DNA of 14,121 nt from JBEIHI01 sp964655245 (GCA_964655245.1 CAZZLQ010000057.1:1-14121); one strand, 5' to 3'. Shown: positions 5,020 to 12,122, numbered from the stretch's first letter. Notes: generated from the letters alone by a model not told the origin. A program made the numbers and translations.

Positions 5020-6168
5020 ATGATTTACTGGGATCACAATTCCACTTCACCTCTACGCCCACGGGTCAAAGAGAGAATGATTGAAGCGATTGAGTCTTAT
5101 CATGCGAACGCCAGCTCTGCTCATACGCTCGGACAAAAGTGCCGCGTGGCCATTGAGAATGTGCGAAAAAATCTCGCCGATGTGCTTGTTGTCGATCCCT
5201 CGGAACTCGTTTTTACGGCATCGGCAACAGAGTCAAACTTGATGAGTTTGTGGGGTCTCTGGTTTTCACGTTCAAAAGCCAATCCTCAGCACAAAAAAAT
5301 CCTCACAAGTTCAGTTGAGCACAACTCTGTGTACGAAAATCTCATGTTTCTTAAAGAGCGCTTTGGAGCAGAAGTTGAGCTCTTGCCCGTTTCGAAAGAT
5401 GGAGTCGTCGACCTTGGTGTTCTCGAGGAAAAGCTCAAAGATCCCTCAATCGCATTCGTCTCCTGTATCGGTGCCCACAATGAATTGGGTGTCATTCAAC
5501 CTTGGGAGCAAATGGCTGAAATGTGTTCAGCTCGTCAGATTCCCTTCCATGTGGATCTTGTTCAGTGCCTCATGCGGCAGCCCCTCAATCTCACCAAATC
5601 AAAAGTTTCACTCGCCACTCTCTGCTTTCACAAATCAGGAGGCCCTAAAGGCGTGGGATTGCTGTATTGGAAATCACAGCTTCCGCTTGAATCTGTGATT
5701 CGCGGAGGATCTCAAGAGAAAAAGCGTCGAGCCGGAACAGAGAATATTGTCGCCATCATGGGAGCGGGTGCCTTGGTCGAAGAGGCCAGCACTTTGTATG
5801 CAGCTTATGACAAAGATATTCGAAATGTGAGGGACTTCTTTGAAGCTGAACTTCAAAACCGCGGGATTCCTGCTCATATTGTTGGCTCAGGAGCTAAACG
5901 ATTGCCCAATACCTCGTATGTGATTTTTGACGGATCGAAGTCAGATGTCACTCTTATGAAGTTAGACATGGCAGGGATCTGCGCTAGCAGTGGAGCGGCC
6001 TGCTCTTCCGGAATGGTCATTCCCTCTCGGGCACTCTTGAGCTTGGGCTACAACGAAACAGAATCAACCTCAGCAGTTCGATTTAGTCTGGGTCAGACAA
6101 ACTCAATGGATGAAGCACAGAAAGTTTTGGAAACTCTTCAAAAGAGTTTTGCAAGAAAGGTGGCATGA
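5020..6168 (+). CDS. Cysteine desulfurase, IscS/NifS type (PLP enzyme)
   Basis: This class V aminotransferase-fold enzyme takes sulfur from cysteine as a protein-bound persulfide for Fe-S clusters and thio-modified tRNA. In its 382 residues the key positions match E. coli IscS nearly one for one: stacking H101 (SSVEH), N154, D179 and Q182 (HVDLVQC), the PLP lysine K205 (HKSGGPKG), the catalytic cysteine C328 in SSGAACSSG, and R354 near the end (VRFSLG). The loop before the lysine partner reads FHKSGGPKG where IscS has HKIYGPKG, a small departure. No iscR, iscU, sufBCD or nif genes are adjacent, so the pathway is not fixed by context, and a role in tRNA thiolation is possible. Its TGA overlaps the recR ATG by 4 nt, so translation is probably coupled. 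An AAGAAAAG stretch precedes the ATG. Confidence 0.92.
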   Translation: MIYWDHNSTSPLRPRVKERMIEAIESYHANASSAHTLGQKCRVAIENVRKNLADVLVVDPSELVFTASATESNLMSLWGLWFSRSKANPQHKKILTSSVEHNSVYENLMFLKERFGAEVELLPVSKDGVVDLGVLEEKLKDPSIAFVSCIGAHNELGVIQPWEQMAEMCSARQIPFHVDLVQCLMRQPLNLTKSKVSLATLCFHKSGGPKGVGLLYWKSQLPLESVIRGGSQEKKRRAGTENIVAIMGAGALVEEASTLYAAYDKDIRNVRDFFEAELQNRGIPAHIVGSGAKRLPNTSYVIFDGSKSDVTLMKLDMAGICASSGAACSSGMVIPSRALLSLGYNETESTSAVRFSLGQTNSMDEAQKVLETLQKSFARKVA

Positions 6169-6752
6169 GCGCGATTGATGATGTGATCGCTCACCTCTCG
6201 AGACTCCCCGGTATTGGGGAGAGAACGGCGACTCGCTTGGCATTTTATCTGTTGAGAGCGAATCCGGCCTTTCGAGCAGGGCTTGCTCAATCCATTGATC
6301 GACTCTCAGAGATTCATCTTTGCAAAGATTGTTTTACAGTGACTGAGCGAGAAACCTGCAATATCTGCTCGTCCCCGGTGAGAAATCACAAAGTCTTGTG
6401 TGTAGTTGAGAAGCCTTCGGACATCTACTCCATTGAGCGAATGAATCAATACAAGGGCGTCTATCATGTCCTTCATGGGCTCCTCTCCCCGCTTGAAGGA
6501 ATTGGACCTCAGGATCTCAAACTCAATGAGCTCGTGGCGCGAGCAGGTAAGAGTGGGTTTGATGAGGTCATTCTGGCCCTCAGTCCAACCGCTGAGGGAG
6601 ATGCCACCAGTCATTATGTGGCCAAAATGCTGGCCGCCCAGTCCGCTGTGGTTAGTCGGCTAGCCTCAGGACTCGCAATTGGGTCGGATTTGGAGTTTGC
6701 AGACCAAATCACCTTAGGAAAAGCCTTTGAAGCTCGGATGCGAGTTCGCTAG
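6165..6752 (+). CDS. recR: Recombination mediator RecR
   Basis: RecR forms a ring clamp that, with RecO (and RecF), loads RecA onto gapped DNA. The 195 residues show the full family layout: helix-hairpin-helix LPGIGERTATRLAFYLL (14-30), a four-cysteine zinc site C53, C56, C65, C68 (CKDCF...CNIC), and a Toprim domain from about 77 with the acidic VVEKPSD (80-86) and HGLLSPLEGIGP (104-115). LSPTAEGDAT (139-148) and the C-terminal hairpin with LASGLAIGSDLEF follow. The length is normal. It starts inside the stop of the cysteine desulfurase (ATGA). The common dnaX-ybaB-recR arrangement is not seen here. A 77-bp gap separates it from mglA. Confidence 0.96.
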   Translation: MSAIDDVIAHLSRLPGIGERTATRLAFYLLRANPAFRAGLAQSIDRLSEIHLCKDCFTVTERETCNICSSPVRNHKVLCVVEKPSDIYSIERMNQYKGVYHVLHGLLSPLEGIGPQDLKLNELVARAGKSGFDEVILALSPTAEGDATSHYVAKMLAAQSAVVSRLASGLAIGSDLEFADQITLGKAFEARMRVR

Positions 6753-6829
6753 CATAGTGATATGTTCGTTAGTCGGCAGTTTAAAGAATCTCGAATCCAA
6801 ATCGAGGGAACGGATCGCGGTAGAATCTC

Positions 6830-7420
6830 ATGAGCTTCATCAATTATTCCAATCGAGAGATTAACTGCAAGATCGTCTATTACGGACCCGGCATGTGTGG
6901 AAAGACGACAAATCTTCAATTCGTCTACAAAAAGACCGCACCCAACGCGAAGGGCAAAATGATTTCTCTTGCGACTGAGACTGAGCGCACATTGTTTTTT
7001 GATTTCTTGCCTCTAGCACTGGGTGAAATCCGCGGCTTTAAAACTCGGTTTCATCTTTATACGGTGCCTGGTCAGGTGTTTTATGATGCCTCTCGGAAGC
7101 TGATCCTAAAGGGTGTTGACGGAGTGGTTTTTGTGGCTGACTCCCAAAAGGATCGTATTGATGCCAATTTGGAGAGCCTTGAGAATCTCAAAGTAAATCT
7201 CAAGGAGCAGGGCTATTCCTTGGATGAGATGCCCTTTGTGATTCAATATAATAAGAGAGATTTGCCCAATGTCTCCCCAGTTGAGGAGCTGAGAAAACTC
7301 CTCAATCCCAATGGGGTGCCTGACTTTGAGGCGGTAGCCTCCCAAGGTAAGGGCGTTTTTGAGACACTTAAAGCCGTCGCTAAGCAGGTTTTGCTCGAGC
7401 TCAAAAAGACCAAGAAGTAG
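6830..7420 (+). CDS. mglA: MglA-type Ras-like GTPase (cell polarity / motility switch)
   Basis: This small GTPase, in Myxococcus, marks the leading pole and directs gliding and type IV pilus motility. The 196 residues keep the diagnostic features at Myxococcus numbering: the P-loop GPGMCGKT (19-26, with G21 and K25), R53 in TETERTLFFDF, and a switch II reading TVPGQ (78-82) instead of DxxGQ with Q82. The base-recognition motif is NKRD (141-144). The opening MSFINYSNREINCKIVYYGPG is nearly the textbook MglA start. No mglB (roadblock-domain GAP) lies beside it, unlike the Myxococcus mglBA pair. No convincing Shine-Dalgarno site precedes ATG 6830. TAGAAT lies three bases before it (6821-6826), but no matching -35 is evident. 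It may be transcribed with recR or on its own. Confidence 0.95.
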   Translation: MSFINYSNREINCKIVYYGPGMCGKTTNLQFVYKKTAPNAKGKMISLATETERTLFFDFLPLALGEIRGFKTRFHLYTVPGQVFYDASRKLILKGVDGVVFVADSQKDRIDANLESLENLKVNLKEQGYSLDEMPFVIQYNKRDLPNVSPVEELRKLLNPNGVPDFEAVASQGKGVFETLKAVAKQVLLELKKTKK

Positions 7421-7467
7421 TCTTCTGTCTCGCCCAGAGCGCAATCCAAGCCCTAGTAAGCATTTGC

Positions 7468-7496
7468 TTCTCAAAAGAATCTTTTGTAGGAATAAT
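7468..7496 (+). promoter_or_regulatory. Possible promoter of tRNA-Asn
   Basis: TTCTCA (7468-7473) and AATAAT (7491-7496) are 17 bp apart and lie 30 bp before the tRNA 5' end. The spacer holds the perfect inverted repeat CAAAAG-AAT-CTTTTG (7472-7486). Matches to consensus are only moderate. Confidence 0.3.
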
Positions 7497-7525
7497 GACT
7501 AAGTCGATTGGGCATTCATTCAGAT

Positions 7526-7588
<63 letters not shown>

Positions 7589-7598
<10 letters not shown>

Positions 7599-7611
7599 CA
7601 TTTTATAGCGA
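7589..7611. repeat. 23-bp direct repeat, copy 1: tRNA-Asn 3' end plus 13 flanking bases
   Basis: The segment begins TCCCTGGGAG (the last ten nucleotides of the tRNA) and ends ATAGCGA. An exact copy lies at 7670-7692, an offset of 81 bp. Direct repeats of a tRNA 3' end are the usual form of integrase attachment sites, but no integrase gene is present. Confidence 0.92.
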
Positions 7612-7639
7612 ACAAGTTGCTATCAAGATCAGGTCGGAG

Positions 7640-7669
7640 CTGGAAAGCTGCGTACACCTCGCTTTCCAG
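7640..7669. other. Hairpin between the two tRNA-Asn end repeats
   Basis: CTGGAAAGC (7640-7648) pairs perfectly with GCTTTCCAG (7661-7669) around a 12-nt loop. The right arm directly adjoins the second repeat copy. There is no U-run on either strand. It lies between the tRNA and the converging methyltransferase gene and might block read-through from either side. Confidence 0.55.
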
Positions 7670-7692
7670 TCCCTGGGAGCATTTTATAGCGA
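7670..7692. repeat. 23-bp direct repeat, copy 2, overlapping the 3' end of the O-methyltransferase gene
   Basis: This copy is identical to 7589-7611. It supplies the TAA stop (7684-7686) and the last two codons of the minus-strand methyltransferase, so its arrival may have set that gene's present end. Confidence 0.92.
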
Positions 7693-8337
7693 CAACGATC
7701 GACGCTGAACCAGCATCACTCCGTCCCTCAGCGGCAGTAAACAACAAACGAGATCTGCTCGACTCGAGATTTTCTGACTCAATTGCATAATCGCGCGAGT
7801 CCCCGAATCAACCGTATCGATACTTTTTAAGACACGCCCATCCCGCAAACAGTTATCCAAAACTATCGCTCCGCCAGGCGACAAAAGCTCAAGCGCTCGT
7901 TCAAAATAAATCGGATAACCATCTTTATCAGCATCAATGAAAACTAAATCAAAGTTTCCAGTTAACTTCTGAAGAGTATCCGCAGCAGGACCCAGCTTAG
8001 AATGGATCTTTGATCCGTGGGGAGATGCATCCCAAAACTTTCGCGCAAGAGCCGTGGTCTCGGCATTTACATCACAAGTCACAAGCTCGCCATCACCCGG
8101 CAAATGCTCCGCCATGCAAAGTGCCGAATAACCCGTGTAGGTTCCAATCTCTAGAACGCGCCTGGCCTTGAAAGCTCGAACGACCCAACCCAAGAAGCTC
8201 CCCTCAAGTGGTCCCACCAACATCTCTGCCATCGGGACATGAGCTCTGGTGTGAGCAGCGATTTTTTCACAATACTCAGACGGCAAAGTACTGTGATTTC
8301 GGCAATAATCCTCAATTCGTGAGTCTGTCAGATTCAT
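7684..8337 (-). CDS. Class I SAM-dependent O-methyltransferase (catechol/caffeoyl-CoA OMT family)
   Basis: The 217-residue protein matches the Methyltransf_3 family in length and motifs. The SAM site is VLEIGTYTGYSA (61-72), followed by an acidic end to the next strand (VTCDVN, 86-91). The metal-binding set is D135 in FIDADK and D161-N162 in IVLDNCL. The 26-residue spacing matches Asp163/Asp189-Asn190 of alfalfa caffeoyl-CoA OMT. Such enzymes methylate a catechol-like hydroxyl with Mg2+ or Ca2+. The substrate cannot be told from sequence. AAGGA (8342-8346, minus strand) sits five bases before the ATG. It diverges from the glycosyltransferase gene across 55 bp. Its last two codons and stop lie in a repeat copied from the tRNA-Asn end. 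Confidence 0.9.
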   Translation of the reverse strand: MNLTDSRIEDYCRNHSTLPSEYCEKIAAHTRAHVPMAEMLVGPLEGSFLGWVVRAFKARRVLEIGTYTGYSALCMAEHLPGDGELVTCDVNAETTALARKFWDASPHGSKIHSKLGPAADTLQKLTGNFDLVFIDADKDGYPIYFERALELLSPGGAIVLDNCLRDGRVLKSIDTVDSGTRAIMQLSQKISSRADLVCCLLPLRDGVMLVQRRSLSL

Positions 8338-8355
8338 AACGTCCTTGGCTTAGCG

Positions 8356-8376
8356 TTGATTGGAAACTTCAATCAA
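8356..8376. promoter_or_regulatory. 21-bp inverted repeat between the divergent methyltransferase and glycosyltransferase genes
   Basis: TTGATTG (8356-8362) and CAATCAA (8370-8376) are exact reverse complements with a 7-bp spacer. The repeat overlaps the likely -35 of the rightward gene and lies about 19 bp before the leftward ATG. It is placed to act as an operator for both, but no regulator is known. Confidence 0.4.
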
Positions 8377-8385
8377 GCTTATACT
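8356..8385 (+). promoter_or_regulatory. Possible promoter of the glycosyltransferase gene
   Basis: TTGATT (8356-8361) and TATACT (8380-8385, five of six bases of TATAAT) are 18 bp apart. The predicted start falls at or next to the ATG at 8393, and there is no clear Shine-Dalgarno site, so the message may be leaderless. Confidence 0.45.
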
Positions 8386-8392
8386 CAAGTGA

Positions 8393-9682
8393 ATGACAGC
8401 TCCGGGTTTAAGCCTCTGTGTGATTTTTAAGAACGAGTTGGGCTACCTCCCCGACTGTCTCCAATCGGTGCAGAACCTGTGTGATGAGTTTATCCTGGTG
8501 GATTCCGGATCAACGGATGGCTCTCAAACGTGGGCCAAAGAATGGGCAGCCAAGACTAAAGGGGCGCAGTATTTTTCTCAGACCTGGCCAGATAGCTTTT
8601 CTACACAAAGGAACTTTGCTCTTTCCAAGGCTACAGGCGACTGGATTCTATTCCTCGACGCTGATGAACGATTGGAGGAAAGCTGCCACGCTGAACTGCA
8701 AAGGCTCATTCGAAGTCCCGAGATAGCGGCTTTTCAAATCAAGATTAGAAATTACACCATGGACTTTCAGGAGTGGGGCTATCAGCCTCCCGATGGTCGA
8801 TACCAAAAGTACTCCTTTGGATTCATCGAGACTCAGCTTCATCGGCTCTTTAGACGAGATGAACGCATCCGCTACTCAGGAATTTTGCACGAGCGAATTG
8901 AACCCAATCTCAGCCATCACGCGCTGCAGACCCAATCCTCAGCCTTAATCATTCATCATCTGGGGAAACTGAAAGAACGAGATCTCAATCTTCAGGGTCA
9001 AAGATATTCTTTTTATGAGAAGCTCGCGACAAAGCGCGTTCTTCTTGAGCCCGAGGACCCACAAGCGCACTGGGAACTAGGAGTCATTCTTCAAAAGCAA
9101 CGCCGCTTCATCGACGCTGAACAGAGTTTTGCTAAGGCCCTTCGCCTTGCTACCCATTCGGAGGAAATCGAATCAGCCTACCTCATGTGCCTATTCCAGC
9201 AGGGCAAGTTTGGCGATTTGCTCACCTATTCAGCCCAAACAGAGCGAGGAAAATTCTTTGTTTCCTTAGCCGAAGCTCAGGGCCATCCCCAGCATCTCAA
9301 GAAACTTTTGTCCTATAAAGATAGCATTCACCAGGCATCACTCTTAGGCCTTGAACTGGCTCTGCGTTTCAAAGACAACGCAGCTGCTCAAGAGTTTCGA
9401 AGTGTGGCCGAAAAAAGATTTGAGGGTCTAGGCGTCGTGGAGTTCATTGAAGGTCGAGATCTCCGCCTCAAAGGAGACTATCAAAAGGCTGTGCCGCTTC
9501 TTCAAAAATCACTGAAGGCCGGATACTCTGCCGCAAGTGTGGAATTGTTTGTTTGCCTCATGAAGCTTGAGAGATCTTGCGACATTCTTGATTACTTAAG
9601 TCGATTTCCTGAGGTCGAGGTCAAGCGATGGCCTGAAGAAGCCCATAAAATCATCACCATTGCTCAAAAGCTCAATGCTTAA
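8393..9682 (+). CDS. Family 2 glycosyltransferase with C-terminal TPR-like repeats
   Basis: The 429-residue protein opens with a GT-A fold: LSLCVIFKNE (6-15), the nucleotide-sugar motif VDSGSTDGS (36-44), QRNFALSKATGDWILFLDAD (72-91) and the metal-binding DAD-E (89-92). The later segment RLFRRDERIRYSGILHERI (151-169) is typical of the SunS/WaaE-like subgroup. From about residue 222 the chain is helical with at least one clear TPR (DPQAHWELGVILQKQRRFID...FAKAL) and a second near 355-378 (LKGDYQKAVPLLQKSLKAG). TPRs fused to glycosyltransferases often bind a protein acceptor. No membrane segment is visible. It ends 20 bp from fliS, convergently, beside the flagellin cluster, which makes flagellin glycosylation a fair hypothesis. 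Cell-wall or lipopolysaccharide work remains possible. The fold is certain; donor and acceptor are unknown. Confidence 0.9.
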   Translation: MTAPGLSLCVIFKNELGYLPDCLQSVQNLCDEFILVDSGSTDGSQTWAKEWAAKTKGAQYFSQTWPDSFSTQRNFALSKATGDWILFLDADERLEESCHAELQRLIRSPEIAAFQIKIRNYTMDFQEWGYQPPDGRYQKYSFGFIETQLHRLFRRDERIRYSGILHERIEPNLSHHALQTQSSALIIHHLGKLKERDLNLQGQRYSFYEKLATKRVLLEPEDPQAHWELGVILQKQRRFIDAEQSFAKALRLATHSEEIESAYLMCLFQQGKFGDLLTYSAQTERGKFFVSLAEAQGHPQHLKKLLSYKDSIHQASLLGLELALRFKDNAAAQEFRSVAEKRFEGLGVVEFIEGRDLRLKGDYQKAVPLLQKSLKAGYSAASVELFVCLMKLERSCDILDYLSRFPEVEVKRWPEEAHKIITIAQKLNA

Positions 9683-9686
9683 GCGG

Positions 9687-9701
9687 CATCAGACCCTGAT
9701 G
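9687..9701. terminator. Small hairpin between the convergent glycosyltransferase and fliS genes
   Basis: CATCAG (9687-9692) pairs with CTGATG (9696-9701) over ACC, in the 20-bp gap between the two stop codons. It is short, with no U-run, so termination here is only a possibility. Confidence 0.3.
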
Positions 9702-9702
9702 A

Positions 9703-10116
9703 TCAGCTCTTCACTTTGCCTTCTCGAACTTGCTGAAGGACGCCTTCCCATGCAGATTGTAACTTCTCAAGAATCTGAAGATTCAACTTCAGAGGCTCTG
9801 TAACGTGTTCAAAGTTAGCGACTGTCAGGTTATCCACCATCACTGAGTAGAGATACTCAAGATTTTTGGCGATTTCTCCGCCCACTTCAAAGTTCAGTGA
9901 GTTCATCAACTCAACAACGATTGCTTGAGCTCGGCAGATGTTTTTTGATGCGTCAGCCCAATTCCTCTGATCGATAAACTCGATGGCTTGATGAGTGTAT
10001 TTGATCGCTCCGTTGTACAACATCAGGACAAGCTCTTCCTTGCTCGCCGTCTGAATGGCTGTCTTTTGATAGGGATTCAGTTTTCCCTTTTTGAATCCGC
10101 CTCCCGATGTTTGCAT
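9703..10116 (-). CDS. fliS: Flagellin export chaperone FliS
   Basis: FliS binds the disordered C-terminus of flagellin in the cytoplasm, stops premature polymerisation and delivers it to the export gate. From ATG 10114-10116 the protein has 137 residues, all helical. It has the family opening NPYQKTAIQTASKEELVLML (14-33), the ELMNSLNFEVGGEIAKNLEYL stretch (69-89) and the YSVMVDNLTVAN helix (90-101). The frame extends seven codons upstream, but the chosen ATG is preceded by a strong AGGAGAAGG, which the longer form would translate through. The start lies 28 bp after the fliD stop, so fliD-fliS form an operon. The C-terminus ends in a basic VREGKVKS tail. Confidence 0.94.
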   Translation of the reverse strand: MQTSGGGFKKGKLNPYQKTAIQTASKEELVLMLYNGAIKYTHQAIEFIDQRNWADASKNICRAQAIVVELMNSLNFEVGGEIAKNLEYLYSVMVDNLTVANFEHVTEPLKLNLQILEKLQSAWEGVLQQVREGKVKS

Positions 10117-10120
10117 ATTA

Positions 10121-10129
10121 CCTTCTCCT
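10121..10129 (-). promoter_or_regulatory. Strong Shine-Dalgarno site deciding the fliS start
   Basis: AGGAGAAGG on the minus strand lies four bases before ATG 10116 (the AGGAG core eight bases before). It lies downstream of the alternative ATG at 10137, which is therefore rejected. Confidence 0.8.
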
Positions 10130-10144
10130 CTCCACAAAACTTAA

Positions 10145-11656
10145 TTAACGTCGATTCGCAATCGCCTGGTTATTGAGTGCGATTGAGTTGACCGCTGAGC
10201 CAAGCTGGCTCTGCTGTCCATTGAGCTTCGCAAGCTGCGTTTCGAGACGCGCGAACTTAGCTTGCAGTCTCTTTTGCTTTTCATTGATTCGCTCTAACTT
10301 GGTCTGAATCTGGGAATCGAGATCAGACAATCTCTTCGTCAATTGATCAATCCGTCCCGTGATTGCCCCATTCGTGGTACTCACCAGACCATTCACAATA
10401 TTCTCAATCTTCTTAACAAATCCCTCAAACTTATTTGATCCCTCAGTGCCGCCCTGGAAGAACTCGAGAACATCATCATAATTAGCTTCGAGCGCTGCAT
10501 TGAGCTTTGTTTCATTCATCTCTAACTGACCAGCGGTTGGTCCCTTAGTTCCCTTAACAATGGTCACGCCCAAATCCGAAAGCGTTTTGATCTTGTTGCC
10601 TGTTGGCAAGCTGGAGACTTCGCTTGTGAAAGCATTGGTGAGCTGGGACAGAATAGTTCTTAATGTTCCATCCCCCGCGGTGGGATTCGTCTGAACATCT
10701 TGAGAAAGATCATAGGCCACAGAAATTCTTAGGCCCTGAATCAATTCATTGTATTTTTTGATGAGCGAACTGATTCGTGCCGAGGCAGAACTTACTGACT
10801 CGGTCACTGTGATTGTCTTAAATTCCGAGGCATCAACGCTCTTCAAAGTCAGAGTTACATCCGGAATCACATCCGATAAAGTGTTGGTGTCTCGATAGAT
10901 TGCATCATTAAGATTGCCATTGAGATATACTTTCGAGTCTTTGCCTTCCGTGATGGGCCGGACACTCGTTAACTCGTCGTTATCTCCGTCAATGACAGCA
11001 AAATCTTTAGCTGGAGCGAATATTCCCCCCGCCTCAATATCCCCCGCAGTCCCAATCTCAATATTAAAATTGCTTCCTGCTGTTTGATCGGCATTGTGCT
11101 TGCCGCTGGTATTGTCTTGAATGGACAAGCGACCTGAAGGGACAGCTCCCCCCGTATCAAAGACCGTGGCCGTCACACCAATGCCTGCAGCATTAATCTG
11201 CTCGGCCAACTGAGTGAGCGTGGTTCCCGCAGAAACGCTCAGGTTCGTCGTTACACCTCTTACCTTGATTCGAAAGGTTCCAGGCTCCGCGGTGACAGCA
11301 CTGTTCACTCCAGGAGCTTTGAGATGCCAGACTTCGTTTGTGGCCAACTGATCCACTCGAATGGTGGCGGTTTGGTTGGCAGCATCCACACTTGCAGTAC
11401 CGGTCACGACATTGGAATCAGATGAAGAAACCGATTTTACTTTAAAATCACTCACAGCAGAAAAAGCCGTGATTTGAGATCGAAGCGCTTCGACTGCACC
11501 TCGAATATTCGTAAACGTCGTACTTTGAGCAGCGTATTTGGCTTGTTTTCGGCCGAGTGTTCGCGCCAGAGCGCCCTCTTCTGCCTGCCGAATGGAACCC
11601 ATATAGTTGTTCCAATCAATGCCACTACCTAAACCTGGTATTGAAAAACTGCCCAT
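10145..11656 (-). CDS. fliD: Flagellar filament cap protein FliD (hook-associated protein 2)
   Basis: FliD forms the distal cap that folds exported flagellin into the growing filament. The 503 residues show the FliD N-domain with the starting signature FSIPGLGSGIDW (4-15) and VDQLATNEVW (101-110). A flagellin-IN-like segment with GTTLTQLAEQINAAGIGV (144-161) follows. The FliD C-domain (about 240-490) ends in a coiled coil (about 436-485, LTKRLSDLDSQIQTKLERI). The start fits the family N-terminus. No Shine-Dalgarno site is visible, but TATAAT lies 14 bases upstream, suggesting its own promoter and a leader of about eight bases. A hairpin separates it from flaG. It is followed by fliS. Confidence 0.95.
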   Translation of the reverse strand: MGSFSIPGLGSGIDWNNYMGSIRQAEEGALARTLGRKQAKYAAQSTTFTNIRGAVEALRSQITAFSAVSDFKVKSVSSSDSNVVTGTASVDAANQTATIRVDQLATNEVWHLKAPGVNSAVTAEPGTFRIKVRGVTTNLSVSAGTTLTQLAEQINAAGIGVTATVFDTGGAVPSGRLSIQDNTSGKHNADQTAGSNFNIEIGTAGDIEAGGIFAPAKDFAVIDGDNDELTSVRPITEGKDSKVYLNGNLNDAIYRDTNTLSDVIPDVTLTLKSVDASEFKTITVTESVSSASARISSLIKKYNELIQGLRISVAYDLSQDVQTNPTAGDGTLRTILSQLTNAFTSEVSSLPTGNKIKTLSDLGVTIVKGTKGPTAGQLEMNETKLNAALEANYDDVLEFFQGGTEGSNKFEGFVKKIENIVNGLVSTTNGAITGRIDQLTKRLSDLDSQIQTKLERINEKQKRLQAKFARLETQLAKLNGQQSQLGSAVNSIALNNQAIANRR

Positions 11657-11670
11657 ACGTTCTAGTCATC

Positions 11671-11676
11671 ATTATA
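11671..11676 (-). promoter_or_regulatory. Consensus -10 hexamer before fliD
   Basis: A perfect TATAAT on the minus strand lies 14 bases before the fliD ATG. No good -35 is found 16-18 bp further up (ACAAGT at 17), so it may be extended, activated or fortuitous. Confidence 0.4.
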
Positions 11677-11681
11677 CAACA

Positions 11682-11714
11682 ATCCCGAGCGCCACTTGTT
11701 GTGACGCTCGGGAT
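11682..11714 (-). terminator. Hairpin between flaG and fliD
   Basis: ATCCCGAGCG (11682-11691) pairs perfectly with CGCTCGGGAT (11705-11714), and an inner CAC/GTG pair extends it after one mismatch. On the minus strand it is followed by the weak U-rich ATTGTTGT. On the plus strand a seven-T run begins about ten bases later, with no gene to serve. It most likely ends or attenuates the flaG transcript before the fliD promoter. Confidence 0.6.
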
Positions 11715-11738
11715 CATTTGTTAGTTTTTTTCTCAGAC

Positions 11739-12122
11739 TTACTTATCAACAAAGAAGCTGCTGAGCGGCGCATCATTATCTGATGTTTCTTCCAGATTCT
11801 TGAGTCCTTCCGCTACTTCCTCAGGCGAAAGCTTTAACTCAAGGTGGCCCGTTTCTGCGTCATAGATGTTAATGGATATCTGCCCTGTCTCCACTTCCAT
11901 CTCAAACTTAGCCACACTCTCTTTATTAGGCCTTCGTTTCTTTGCAAATCTCTCTGCAAATTTTCGAAGAGCCTCGGTATCTTTGTGAGCTTCGCTAATC
12001 AGGCTCACTTCAGAATCCGGCCTAAACAGAGACAACGCTCTTTCTCCTCGTGCGGACAGACTCACCTGTTTGAGTCTTCCTCCGAAGGGAGAGAAGCCGC
12101 CCATGCCACCAATGTGATCCAT
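11739..12122 (-). CDS. flaG: FlaG-family flagellar protein
   Basis: From ATG 12120-12122 the product has 127 residues. The C-terminal half carries the FlaG signature: VAKFEMEVETGQISINIYDAE (70-90) then HLELKLSPEEVAEGLKNL (93-110), corresponding to the usual beta pair followed by I-P-P-E-E. The N-terminal 60 residues are glycine-rich then basic and are not recognised. FlaG proteins in other bacteria affect filament length, but the mechanism is unclear. A GTG two codons upstream is rejected because the GGGGAGG Shine-Dalgarno site runs into it, while it sits five bases before the chosen ATG. The gene lies between flagellin and fliD, the common place for flaG. Confidence 0.82.
   Translation of the reverse strand: MDHIGGMGGFSPFGGRLKQVSLSARGERALSLFRPDSEVSLISEAHKDTEALRKFAERFAKKRRPNKESVAKFEMEVETGQISINIYDAETGHLELKLSPEEVAEGLKNLEETSDNDAPLSSFFVDK

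Noticed and set aside
10117..10137. Longer fliS start at 10137
   Set aside because: The seven extra codons cover the strong Shine-Dalgarno site AGGAGAAGG, which points to ATG 10116.
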